Shown here one piece after another: positions 50,873 through 57,696 of a stretch of 64,000 nt of DNA. Within the stretch, counting starts at the first letter, position 1. Every line of letters begins with the position of its first letter. Origin of the DNA: Treponema sp. (GTDB lineage: Bacteria > Spirochaetota > Spirochaetia > Treponematales > Treponemataceae); contig JAEESN010000016.1 of NCBI GenBank assembly GCA_016286365.1, forward strand, positions 1 through 64,000, written 5' to 3'. The position numbers and the translations under genes are program-made. The notes beneath the pieces are model-generated. The model saw nothing but the letters and a program-made list of their open reading frames with translations, made no database searches and was not told where the DNA came from.

Positions 50873-50978
50873 GGTGGTTTCGACATAGGGAGCGGCACTG
50901 CGAAGCAGGGCAAAAACAGTCCAGTGGACTGTTTTTAGAGAGTCTCCGAGCAGCTATGCTGCGAAGGGCAGAACCACC
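50873..50978. repeat. 106-bp multi-arm palindromic element next to the carB stop
   Basis: Outer arms GGTGGTT (50873-50879) and AACCACC (50972-50978) enclose three hairpins: CTGC-GAA-GCAG (50898-50908), the perfect AAAAACAGTCC-AGT-GGACTGTTTTT (50912-50936) and GCAGC-TAT-GCTGC (50950-50962). A further GGAG/CTCC pair is possible. It lies 3 bases from the carB stop codon. It may protect the mRNA 3' end or be a REP- or MITE-like element. Confidence 0.75.
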
Positions 50979-50981
50979 GCG

Positions 50982-53900
50982 TTATTTTATCAATGAATGG
51001 TATTCCTGCAAACTCTTAACTCCGCCTTCGCCACCGTTACCGTTCTTTACTGCGGCAATTCCTTTTACGGCTGCTAATGCTCCGGCTAAAGTTGTGATAT
51101 ATGGAACCTTGTATTTAAGGCAAGCTTTACGGATTGTCTTACGGTCTTCTGCGTAGTTTCGTTTTGGTTTTGGTGTGTTGATTACAAGACCAACGTCCTT
51201 ATTCATAATCAAGTCGACTACATCCGGGCGGCCGGCACCGATTTTATTTACAACTTCGCATTTAATTCCATTTGAGTTATAGAAATCTGCAGTTCCCTGA
51301 GTTGCAACCAAAGTAAAGCCAAGGTCTTTCAAAGTTTTTCCAACTGTGATTACCTGGTCCTTTAAGTTTTCTTTGTTGCTCAAAGAAATCAAAACCTTTT
51401 TGTTTTCCCATGCAGCAGGTGCGTGTGGAAGTTCATCTCCGGCAGCTTCCTGTGCTTTGTAATAAGCAAGTGGGAAATCTTGTGCAAGTCCGAGTACTTC
51501 ACCGGTTGAACGCATTTCTGGTCCAAGGATCGGGTCAACTCCAGGGAAGCGAGCCCATGGAAGAACTGCTTCTTTTGCTCCGTAATAAGGAATCTTTTTA
51601 TCTTTAAGTCCGAGTGATTTTAATGATTCACCGAGCATCATGCGTGTTGCAAGACGAGCCATCTGTGTATCACAAACTTTTGATACAAGCGGAACAGTAC
51701 GAGATGCACGTGGATTTGCTTCGATAACATAAACCTTGCCGTCTTCGATTGCGTACTGCATGTTCATCAAACCGCAGACATGAAGTGCTTCTGCAATCTT
51801 CTTTGTATATTCTTTAATTGTTTCCTGACAGTTCTGTGGAATAGATACAGGAGGAATTACACACGCAGAGTCACCTGAGTGAATTCCGGCAAGCTCAACG
51901 TGTTCCATGATTGCAGGAATATAAACGTGCTCGCTGTCTGCAAGTGCATCAGATTCACATTCAAGCGCATTCTTTAAGAAGCGGTCAATCAAAAGAGGAC
52001 GATCCGGTGTAACTCCAACAGCCTTTTCTACATATTCACGTAAAGTTTTTTCGTCGTAGATTACTTCCATTCCGCGTCCGCCAAGAACGAAAGAAGGTCG
52101 AATCATAATAGGATATCCAATCTTATCTGCAATTGCCTTTGCTTCATCAAAGTCAACAGCCATTCCGCTTTCTGGCATAGGGATGTTTAATTTTTCCATC
52201 ATGTGGCGGAAGAGGTCGCGGTCTTCTGCAATGTCGATTGAATCGATTGAAGTACCAAGAATATTTACACCGTTTTCCTGAAGCTCGCGTGCAATGTTCA
52301 ATGGAGTCTGTCCACCAAACTGAACGATAACTCCGGCTGGCTTTTCTTTTTCGTAAATCTGAAGAACATCTTCTGTTGTAACCGGTTCAAAGTACAATTT
52401 ATCAGAAGTATCGTAGTCTGTAGAAACAGTTTCAGGGTTACAGTTTACGATGATTGTTTCGTATCCCATTTCCTTAAGCTGCATAGCCGCATGACAGCAG
52501 CAGTAGTCAAACTCAATACCCTGACCGATTCTGTTAGGACCACCGCCCAAAATCATGATTTTCTTTTTATTGTCTGTTGCAACAGATGTATCTTTTTCTG
52601 CGTTATATGTTGAATAATAGTAACATGCATTTTCTACACCGCTAACCGGAACGCGAAGCCATGCTTCTTTAATTCCAAGTTCGTTACGGCGGGTACGGAT
52701 ATCTTTTTCCGAAACCTTAAGAATCTTAGAAAGATATTTATCGCTGAATCCGTCTTTCTTTGCCTTGATAAGTAAATCATCAGCAGGAACACGTCCAGGA
52801 GTTTTAAGAAGTTCTTCTTCAAGGTCAACAAGTTCTTTCATCTGCTGAAGGAAGAATTCTTTTACGTAAGTAATTTCTGAAAGTTTAGAAAGTGGAACAC
52901 CCTTACGGATTGCTTCGTACAACTGGAAATAACGTTCGCTAGACTGAACCTTAAGCATTTCGCAGAGTTCTTCGGCAGATTTTTTATTAAAGTCTTTTGC
53001 AAAACCAAGACCAGAGCGTCCGTTTTCAAGCCCTCGGATTGCCTTCTGGAAAGTTTCTTTAAATGTCTTACCGATGGCCATAACTTCACCAACGGCTTTC
53101 ATAGAAGTTCCAAGTTCATCTTTTGCACCGCGGAATTTTTCAAATGCCCAGCGAGCAAATTTTAATACAACGTAGTCCCCATCAGGAGCGCCACCGAGTG
53201 TATATTTATCAAGAGTTCCGTCACGCCAGTATGGAATTTCATCAAGAGTAAGACCTGATGCAAGCTTTGCAGAAATGAGCGCGATTGGGAACCCTGTTGC
53301 CTTAGAAGCAAGAGCAGAAGAGCGCGAAGTACGAGGGTTAATTTCGATGATTACAACACGACCTGTTTTTGGATTGTGTGCAAACTGAACGTTAGTTCCA
53401 CCGATTACACCAATGCTTTCTACAATCTTAAATGCCATCTGCTGGAGGCGTTTATCAAGTTCCTTATCGATAGTCATAAATGGAGCGGCACAGAAAGAGT
53501 CACCTGTGTGAACACCGACTGCATCAATGTTTTCGATAGAACAGATTGCAACCATCTGATTTTTAGAATCGCGAACAACTTCGTATTCAAGCTCTTCCCA
53601 TCCAAGAATGCTTTCTTCTATTAAACACTGATGAGTAAGGGAAAGATCAAGTCCGTTAGAAACAATAGTGCGGAGTTCTTCTACGTTGTAACAGAAACCG
53701 CCTCCGGCACCACCCATAGTATAAGCCGGACGAACAACAATCGGATAACCGATTTCTTCTGCAATTTTTTCTGCCCCTTCTACAGTGTGACAGATATCAG
53801 AACGTGGAGTATCAATTCCAAGGTTCTTCATAGTCTCTTTAAAGATTTCACGGTCTTCACCACGTTCAATAGCATCAAGATTTACACCGATAACTTGAAC

Positions 53901-54233
53901 ACCATATTTATCCAGAACACCTGTCTTGTTTAATTCCATAGCCATATTAAGACCAGTCTGTCCACCAAGGTTTGGAAGAAGTGCATCCGGGCGTTCCTTT
54001 TCGATAATCTGACTCAATCGTTCAACATTAAGCGGTTCAATATAAGTTGCATCAGCCATAACCGGGTCAGTCATAATAGTTGCCGGATTTGAGTTAACAA
54101 GAACAATCTTATATCCAAGCTCACGCAGAGCCTTACAAGCCTGAGTTCCCGAATAGTCAAACTCACAAGCCTGTCCAATAACAATCGGTCCCGAACCGAT
54201 AATCAAAACCTTCTTAATGTCTTCTCGTTTCAT
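50982..54233 (-). CDS. carB: Carbamoyl-phosphate synthase large subunit
   Basis: A 1083-residue enzyme making carbamoyl phosphate for pyrimidines and arginine. It has the usual two homologous halves, each with an ATP-grasp domain: VLIIGSGPIVIGQ and RPAYTMGGAGGG in the first, ILGGGPNRIGQGIEFDY and RPSFVLGGRGMEV in the second. NPRTSRSSALASKATG and NPRASRTVPLVSKV mark the catalytic ends. A C-terminal MGS-like allosteric domain follows. ATG 54233 was chosen because AAAGGAG lies 11 nt before it; the longer frame to 54296 runs through a palindromic element. No carA is adjacent. Confidence 0.97.
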   Translation of the reverse strand: MKREDIKKVLIIGSGPIVIGQACEFDYSGTQACKALRELGYKIVLVNSNPATIMTDPVMADATYIEPLNVERLSQIIEKERPDALLPNLGGQTGLNMAMELNKTGVLDKYGVQVIGVNLDAIERGEDREIFKETMKNLGIDTPRSDICHTVEGAEKIAEEIGYPIVVRPAYTMGGAGGGFCYNVEELRTIVSNGLDLSLTHQCLIEESILGWEELEYEVVRDSKNQMVAICSIENIDAVGVHTGDSFCAAPFMTIDKELDKRLQQMAFKIVESIGVIGGTNVQFAHNPKTGRVVIIEINPRTSRSSALASKATGFPIALISAKLASGLTLDEIPYWRDGTLDKYTLGGAPDGDYVVLKFARWAFEKFRGAKDELGTSMKAVGEVMAIGKTFKETFQKAIRGLENGRSGLGFAKDFNKKSAEELCEMLKVQSSERYFQLYEAIRKGVPLSKLSEITYVKEFFLQQMKELVDLEEELLKTPGRVPADDLLIKAKKDGFSDKYLSKILKVSEKDIRTRRNELGIKEAWLRVPVSGVENACYYYSTYNAEKDTSVATDNKKKIMILGGGPNRIGQGIEFDYCCCHAAMQLKEMGYETIIVNCNPETVSTDYDTSDKLYFEPVTTEDVLQIYEKEKPAGVIVQFGGQTPLNIARELQENGVNILGTSIDSIDIAEDRDLFRHMMEKLNIPMPESGMAVDFDEAKAIADKIGYPIMIRPSFVLGGRGMEVIYDEKTLREYVEKAVGVTPDRPLLIDRFLKNALECESDALADSEHVYIPAIMEHVELAGIHSGDSACVIPPVSIPQNCQETIKEYTKKIAEALHVCGLMNMQYAIEDGKVYVIEANPRASRTVPLVSKVCDTQMARLATRMMLGESLKSLGLKDKKIPYYGAKEAVLPWARFPGVDPILGPEMRSTGEVLGLAQDFPLAYYKAQEAAGDELPHAPAAWENKKVLISLSNKENLKDQVITVGKTLKDLGFTLVATQGTADFYNSNGIKCEVVNKIGAGRPDVVDLIMNKDVGLVINTPKPKRNYAEDRKTIRKACLKYKVPYITTLAGALAAVKGIAAVKNGNGGEGGVKSLQEYHSLIK

Positions 54234-54264
54234 ATATGTATATACTCCTTTAATAACCTGTCTT

Positions 54265-54352
54265 AAGGAGGGGAAAGCCTTCCCCTGCGTCCGCACTTCG
54301 TTGCGGCCTACCCCTTCTACGGGCTCAAACGCCGCCCGTAACGCCTGCTTTT
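54265..54352. repeat. GC-rich multi-hairpin element in the carB 5' region
   Basis: Palindromes follow one another in an otherwise A+T-rich gap: AGGGGAA/TTCCCCT around 4 nt (about 54274-54291), CCGCA/TGCGG, and ACGGGC/GCCCGT around 9 nt. It lies between the mini-gene terminator and the carB SD, within the 351-bp gap 54234-54584. It resembles the elements at 38.5-39 kb and 50.9 kb in style, not in primary sequence. Confidence 0.6.
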
Positions 54353-54354
54353 AT

Positions 54355-54386
54355 ACAAAAAAAAACGGAATTCCAAAGAATTCCGT
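54355..54386 (-). terminator. Terminator of the mini-gene upstream of carB
   Basis: On the minus strand ACGGAATTC-TTTG-GAATTCCGT is followed by a run of about ten T residues. It starts 3 bases after the mini-gene stop codon. Confidence 0.85.
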
Positions 54387-54388
54387 CA

Positions 54389-54469
54389 TTAAAATCCACA
54401 AATAAAAATAGTATGAATAACACTAAAAACCTTGAGAATCGTCATGTTTTTAATCTGTTCAGTCTTCAT
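54389..54469 (-). CDS. 26-codon mini-gene (possible leader peptide) upstream of carB
   Basis: An ATG ORF of 26 codons starts MKTEQIKNMTILKVFSV and ends IFICGF, with the TAA almost touching a strong terminator. A -10-like TACAAT (54481-54476) lies 6 nt before the ATG and no SD is present, the same arrangement as several larger genes here. The peptide has a basic/polar start and a hydrophobic C-terminal half, so it could insert into or bind the membrane. It has no run of Arg codons, so classical arginine attenuation of carB is not supported. It may be a stand-alone small-protein transcript or a leader. Confidence 0.4.
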   Translation of the reverse strand: MKTEQIKNMTILKVFSVIHTIFICGF

Positions 54470-54525
54470 ACTGAGATTGTATATTATCAGAAAATAAGAT
54501 TTTATTCTAGTGGGGATCTTAAGAA

Positions 54526-54554
54526 TTGACGGTACGAAATAATCATAGTATATT
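54526..54554 (+). promoter_or_regulatory. Promoter of the antitoxin-like/GNAT operon
   Basis: TTGACG (54526-54531), 17 nt, TATATT (54549-54554). The SD AAGGAGG and ATG 54585 follow. Confidence 0.75.
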
Positions 54555-54584
54555 TTAATTAGATTAATATAAGGAGGTATTTAA

Positions 54585-54770
54585 ATGGCAACATCAAGTT
54601 TAAAAAAATCATTCGTAATCAGCTCGAAAAAAGAAGCAAATGCTTTTGTCAAAATGTTTTCTGACTCACTAAAAAATCCTCCTAAGCCTTTAAATGAGGT
54701 TGAATGTTCCACAATCTCACACGAACAGATGACGAAGATTATAAATGCAAAACTCGGAAAAAAAGAATAA
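54585..54770 (+). CDS. Small antitoxin-like protein
   Basis: A 61-residue basic protein (ATSSLKKSFVISSKKEANAFVKMF, then HEQMTKIINAKLGKKE). The size, a possible short N-terminal strand followed by helices, and the overlap with a GNAT gene fit the antitoxin partners of acetyltransferase toxins. A recognisable RHH or HTH domain is not certain, so the role rests on context. It has its own consensus promoter and a very strong SD. It overlaps the GNAT gene by 26 bases, implying coupled translation. Confidence 0.55.
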   Translation: MATSSLKKSFVISSKKEANAFVKMFSDSLKNPPKPLNEVECSTISHEQMTKIINAKLGKKE

Positions 54771-55350
54771 CTATAAAATCCAGCGTATCTCTGAATTGCT
54801 CTCTATGGAAAATGGAGAGCAGTATTTTTATTTGATAGCAGAATCGTTTAAATCTCCAAATAAGGACGTTGAATCTTTTTTAAAAACAAAATCCGTACAT
54901 GCTACAAGATTAAACACAGCCACAACTTATCTTGTCTATAATGAAATTTCTTCCATCAAAATTGATTTAGTCGGTTATTTTTCACTTGCAATGAAGATGC
55001 TTACAATAAAAAAAACATCTCTATCAGCCTCAAAAGAAAAAATAATCAACAGATTCGGATATTATGATGCAGATTCTGACTCATATAAAATTCCAGCTAT
55101 TTTAATTGCACAATTTGGAAGAAACTACGATGAAAAATCATCTTCGATTCCTGGTTTAGATCTAATGGATATCTGTCTTAAACAAATAAAAAATATTCTC
55201 TCCTTCTTAAGTGGAAAAACAGTCTTTCTTGAATGTGAAAAAAATCAAAAACTTATACAATTTTATAAAGAAAAGGATTTTATTTTACTGGATAACGAAG
55301 TTTTTTCCAAAAACAGCAAAGAATTAATCCAAATGTACCGATTGCTGTAG
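54745..55350 (+). CDS. GNAT-family acetyltransferase (possible toxin)
   Basis: A 201-residue protein with a GNAT-like core: VGYFSLAMKML (beta-4 region), the acetyl-CoA strand IPAILIAQFGRN, a helix GLDLMDICLKQIKNI, then KTVFLECEKNQKLIQFYKEKDFILL, the typical last beta-alpha-beta. The usual R/Q-x-x-G-x-G/A pyrophosphate loop is replaced here by GRNYDEKSSSIPG. The overlap with a small upstream gene suggests a toxin-antitoxin pair of the TacAT/AtaRT kind, but a plain acetyltransferase is possible. It converges with the XRE gene after 13 bases. Confidence 0.65.
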   Translation: MQNSEKKNNYKIQRISELLSMENGEQYFYLIAESFKSPNKDVESFLKTKSVHATRLNTATTYLVYNEISSIKIDLVGYFSLAMKMLTIKKTSLSASKEKIINRFGYYDADSDSYKIPAILIAQFGRNYDEKSSSIPGLDLMDICLKQIKNILSFLSGKTVFLECEKNQKLIQFYKEKDFILLDNEVFSKNSKELIQMYRLL

Positions 55351-55363
55351 TTTTTTCGAAAAC

Positions 55364-55693
55364 TCATTTCTCCCTTTCAATTTCATCAAGAATCGTATCT
55401 ATATATTCCTTTAGATTTTTCGTAATTGCTTTTTTTATAACTTTTATATTTTTTGATTCTTCTTTAAATGAACTGGAAATCGGTAAAAACAGTGTATGTA
55501 TGTCTACGTCCAGTGCCTTTGTAATTTTCGCCAGATTTTTATCGCTCGTCCAACATCTGGAAAGTTCAATATTCTTAACAGTCTCTTCGGATAATTCAGC
55601 TTTTTCTGCCAGTTCAAATTGAGTAAGCTTCCTTTCTTTTCTAATTCGTTTTACATTTTCACCAAGTCGATTTTGAATATCATTTGAAATCAT
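55364..55693 (-). CDS. XRE-family HTH regulator
   Basis: A 109-residue protein. The N-terminal Cro/C1 HTH is clear (LGENVKRIRKERKLTQFELAEKAELSEETVKNIE, about residues 9-42), with a C-terminal amphipathic helical part (KNLKEYIDTILDEIEREK) for dimerisation. The start is uncertain: ATG 55693 is used, and TTG 55714 would add seven residues. Neither has an SD. A perfect inverted repeat lies just upstream (55739-55763) and overlaps the divergent promoter of the 55890 operon, making that operon a likely target. Confidence 0.85.
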   Translation of the reverse strand: MISNDIQNRLGENVKRIRKERKLTQFELAEKAELSEETVKNIELSRCWTSDKNLAKITKALDVDIHTLFLPISSSFKEESKNIKVIKKAITKNLKEYIDTILDEIEREK

Positions 55694-55738
55694 ATTTATA
55701 TTTTTAATCAACAATTCATTTTACAAAATCTGTCCATA

Positions 55739-55763
55739 CAACATATTTAGTAAAAATATGTTG
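55739..55763. promoter_or_regulatory. Probable operator: CAACATATTT inverted repeat
   Basis: CAACATATTT and AAATATGTTG are perfect 10-bp arms around 5 nt. It lies between the XRE gene and the 55890 operon and touches the operon's -35 box. Confidence 0.65.
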
Positions 55764-55789
55764 CAATATGACATATACAGATGTAAAAT
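55761..55789 (+). promoter_or_regulatory. Promoter of the bPH/membrane-protein operon
   Basis: TTGCAA (55761-55766), 17 nt, TAAAAT (55784-55789). The 5' UTR is about 95 nt, ending in SD GGAGG. Confidence 0.6.
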
Positions 55790-55889
55790 TAAAACATTAA
55801 AGAGAATTTTAGGTCGTAAAAATACCTAGAAAAATCTTAAAATCCCATAAAAACGATATATTTCGTAAAAAAATTCGGAGGAAAATTGT

Positions 55890-56336
55890 ATGGCAGATTT
55901 AAAATCAGGTTTGATTTTGGACAACGGTGAAACTCTAGTAATGGAGATTGAAGCAGAACTTTGGGCTACAAGTTCAAATCCAATTGCAATGTTTATTGGA
56001 AAAATTCGTAAATTTATTGCAAAACTTTTTGGATATAAAAAGAAAGGATTTGTTGTTATTACAAATAAAAGAGTAGTAGAAGTATCAAATGAAATAAGTT
56101 GTTATTGTTTTAATGTTGGTAGACATGTAACTTATCTTCTACCAAATAGTGTAAAAGAAGTAGGTTATGCAAAAACAACAACTTGTGGTTGCTTCTGTCC
56201 TGCATATTATTTCTATTATGAAGCTTTTACACAAAAAAGAATGGTAATGCTCCCAGGTGCAGATGAAATTACAGCACAGAAGACAGTAGATGCTTTCTAT
56301 AAAGCAATTGCTGCTGCTCAAACTGGAAATGCATAA
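55890..56336 (+). CDS. PH-like (bPH) domain protein of unknown function
   Basis: A 148-residue protein. After an N-terminal strand (LDNGETLVMEIEAELWATSSNP) and an amphipathic helix (FIGKIRKFIAKLFGYKKKG), the strand FVVITNKRVVEVSNEI has the ITNKRV pattern common in bacterial PH-like domains. It continues VTYLLPNSVKEVGYAKTTTCGCFCPAYYFYYEAF and a final helix. The CGCFC cluster could bind a metal or be lipid-anchored. It heads a four-gene operon with membrane proteins, so it may act at the inner membrane face. Confidence 0.6.
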   Translation: MADLKSGLILDNGETLVMEIEAELWATSSNPIAMFIGKIRKFIAKLFGYKKKGFVVITNKRVVEVSNEISCYCFNVGRHVTYLLPNSVKEVGYAKTTTCGCFCPAYYFYYEAFTQKRMVMLPGADEITAQKTVDAFYKAIAAAQTGNA

Positions 56337-56748
56337 ACTATTTAAATTCATTTACTTGAATATTTATGCTTTCTTATTATTGTTCTGTGGAATACTGACG
56401 GGATTTTTACCTTTATCTAAAATATCAAAATTTCTAATTATTCCACAGGCAATAATAATTCTTTTTTTCTTAAAACAATCATTTCAATTATTTTCTACAT
56501 GGAGAGATAAAAAAATTAAATACCAGATATTAATTAAAAAAAATCAAAAAGAATTTATGCCAGAATCTTTTAAAATATTTATGCAGGCACCATGCGGACG
56601 CTTATTAACAAAAACTGTTTTAAAAGATTTGGGATTAAAAGAAAAATACCAGGAACTTCTTTCTTACAAAGAACCATTATTAATTTCAATAAAGAACAAT
56701 TGTAAAAAAACTGAAACAAAAATTTATATAAATGAGGATTTCAAATGA
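56329..56748 (+). CDS. Two-helix membrane protein of unknown function
   Basis: A 139-residue protein with two membrane helices (about residues 5-25, FIYLNIYAFLLLFCGILTGF, and 34-50) and a basic cytoplasmic domain (WRDKKIKYQILIKKNQKEF, then FMQAPCGRLLTKTVLKDLGL). ATG 56329 overlaps the stop of the bPH gene by 8 bases; a longer frame from 56290 would overlap more and lacks an SD. It is very rich in Ile, Lys and Phe, in line with an A+T-rich accessory block. Function unknown. Confidence 0.6.
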   Translation: MHKLFKFIYLNIYAFLLLFCGILTGFLPLSKISKFLIIPQAIIILFFLKQSFQLFSTWRDKKIKYQILIKKNQKEFMPESFKIFMQAPCGRLLTKTVLKDLGLKEKYQELLSYKEPLLISIKNNCKKTETKIYINEDFK

Positions 56749-57380
56749 CAGCTTTAGTTATTATTTTAGCAGTAATAATCACCATAATGCTAAACATAGT
56801 TTTTGCAAAAAAAATTAAGAATAGAGCAAACAGAAATTTTATGTATGCAACAAACATAATTATTTCCGTTATATTTCTTATTTTATTCTGTATAACAGGA
56901 TTCATCAAAAATAATCTTAATTCTTTTATTGATTTTGGAATTAACAAACTTGAGACAAAAGTTAATGAAATTTATCCAGGTGCCTTAGAAATTCAAATGA
57001 ATACAACTGAACTAAAAGAATTACTTGAAAAATCTCTTGATGATAAAATTGAAACAAAAGGACTGGAAGGAATTGCAACAAATATATTAAAAAACAAAAT
57101 CCAAAAATACACTTCGGAAACTTTAAAAATTTTAAATACTCTGGAAAGAGAAGAAAATAAACTATCTGTAAAAGATGCTCTGATTTCCATAAAAGAACAA
57201 TCATTACAAGCCATAACAACGGGTATACGTTTTATAAAAATAGGACTTTTCATTTTATATTTTCTTTTTATTATCTTTGCAACTTTATTTTCAAAATCTC
57301 TCCAGAAAGAGAAACAAAATCAAGGAATAGTATTCGGAGAAGACGCTGATAAAACATTTATCGGTATGGAAAATAAATAG
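56745..57380 (+). CDS. Membrane protein with helical extracytoplasmic domain, unknown function
   Basis: A 211-residue protein. Two N-terminal membrane helices (residues 3-21 and 34-53), a ~115-residue helical soluble part (NKLETKVNEIYPGALEIQMN, KNKIQKYTSETLKILN) and a third membrane helix (about 170-187) give a hairpin layout with one large domain. It starts with an ATGA overlap with the preceding gene, so it is translationally coupled. No family was recognised. The domain between the helices could sense or span the envelope. Confidence 0.6.
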   Translation: MTALVIILAVIITIMLNIVFAKKIKNRANRNFMYATNIIISVIFLILFCITGFIKNNLNSFIDFGINKLETKVNEIYPGALEIQMNTTELKELLEKSLDDKIETKGLEGIATNILKNKIQKYTSETLKILNTLEREENKLSVKDALISIKEQSLQAITTGIRFIKIGLFILYFLFIIFATLFSKSLQKEKQNQGIVFGEDADKTFIGMENK

Positions 57381-57397
57381 AGTATAAGGAGGTATTT

Positions 57398-57631
57398 ATG
57401 ACTCTAGTATTTGCTATCTTAGCACTCATAAGTGCTATCATCGGTTTGATTCCAATGCTTGGTATCTTAGAATGGATTGCATTAGTTCTTGCGATTATTG
57501 CTTTCATTACAGGCATTATTGGAGTGTTTGTACGTAAAAGAAAAGGTGGTGTAATTGCCGGATTTATTATCTCAATTATTGTACTGATTCTCTCTGTAAT
57601 CCGCTTAATCATCGGTGGAGGAATTCTCTAA
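57398..57631 (+). CDS. Small two/three-helix membrane protein (DUF4190-like)
   Basis: A 77-residue hydrophobic protein. Helices TLVFAILALISAIIGLI and WIALVLAIIAFITGIIGVFV are followed by the basic turn RKRKGG and a third helix (GFIISIIVLILSVIRLII). The layout of helix pair, RKR-type loop and Gly-rich end resembles DUF4190 proteins. SD AGGAGG is strong and codon use is closer to the housekeeping genes than that of its neighbours. It is the last gene before a strong terminator. Confidence 0.65.
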   Translation: MTLVFAILALISAIIGLIPMLGILEWIALVLAIIAFITGIIGVFVRKRKGGVIAGFIISIIVLILSVIRLIIGGGIL

Positions 57632-57638
57632 TCATTCT

Positions 57639-57690
57639 TTCTGACAAATAGTATTATTCCCTCAATAATATTATTTGTCAGATTTTTTTT
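57639..57690 (+). terminator. Terminator of the bPH/membrane-protein operon
   Basis: TCTGACAAATA-TATTATT pairs with AATAATA-TATTTGTCAGA around a 5-nt loop, followed by nine T residues. Confidence 0.9.
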
Positions 57691-57696
57691 TAACCA

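Noticed and set aside
50956-51156. Short plus-strand ORF through the palindromic element and carB end
   Set aside because: It is antisense to carB and to the hairpins, with no SD or family resemblance.
53376-53933. Two plus-strand ORFs antisense to carB
   Set aside because: Low-complexity translations without SD sequences, fully inside a conserved gene.
54217-54405. Short plus-strand ORF through the GC-rich element upstream of carB
   Set aside because: It overlaps structured DNA and the terminator on the opposite strand; no SD or family resemblance.
46276-57631. Prophage or integrated plasmid covering both accessory blocks
   Set aside because: No integrase, capsid, tail, lysis, replication or conjugation gene is present, no attachment site was seen, and carB lies between the blocks.
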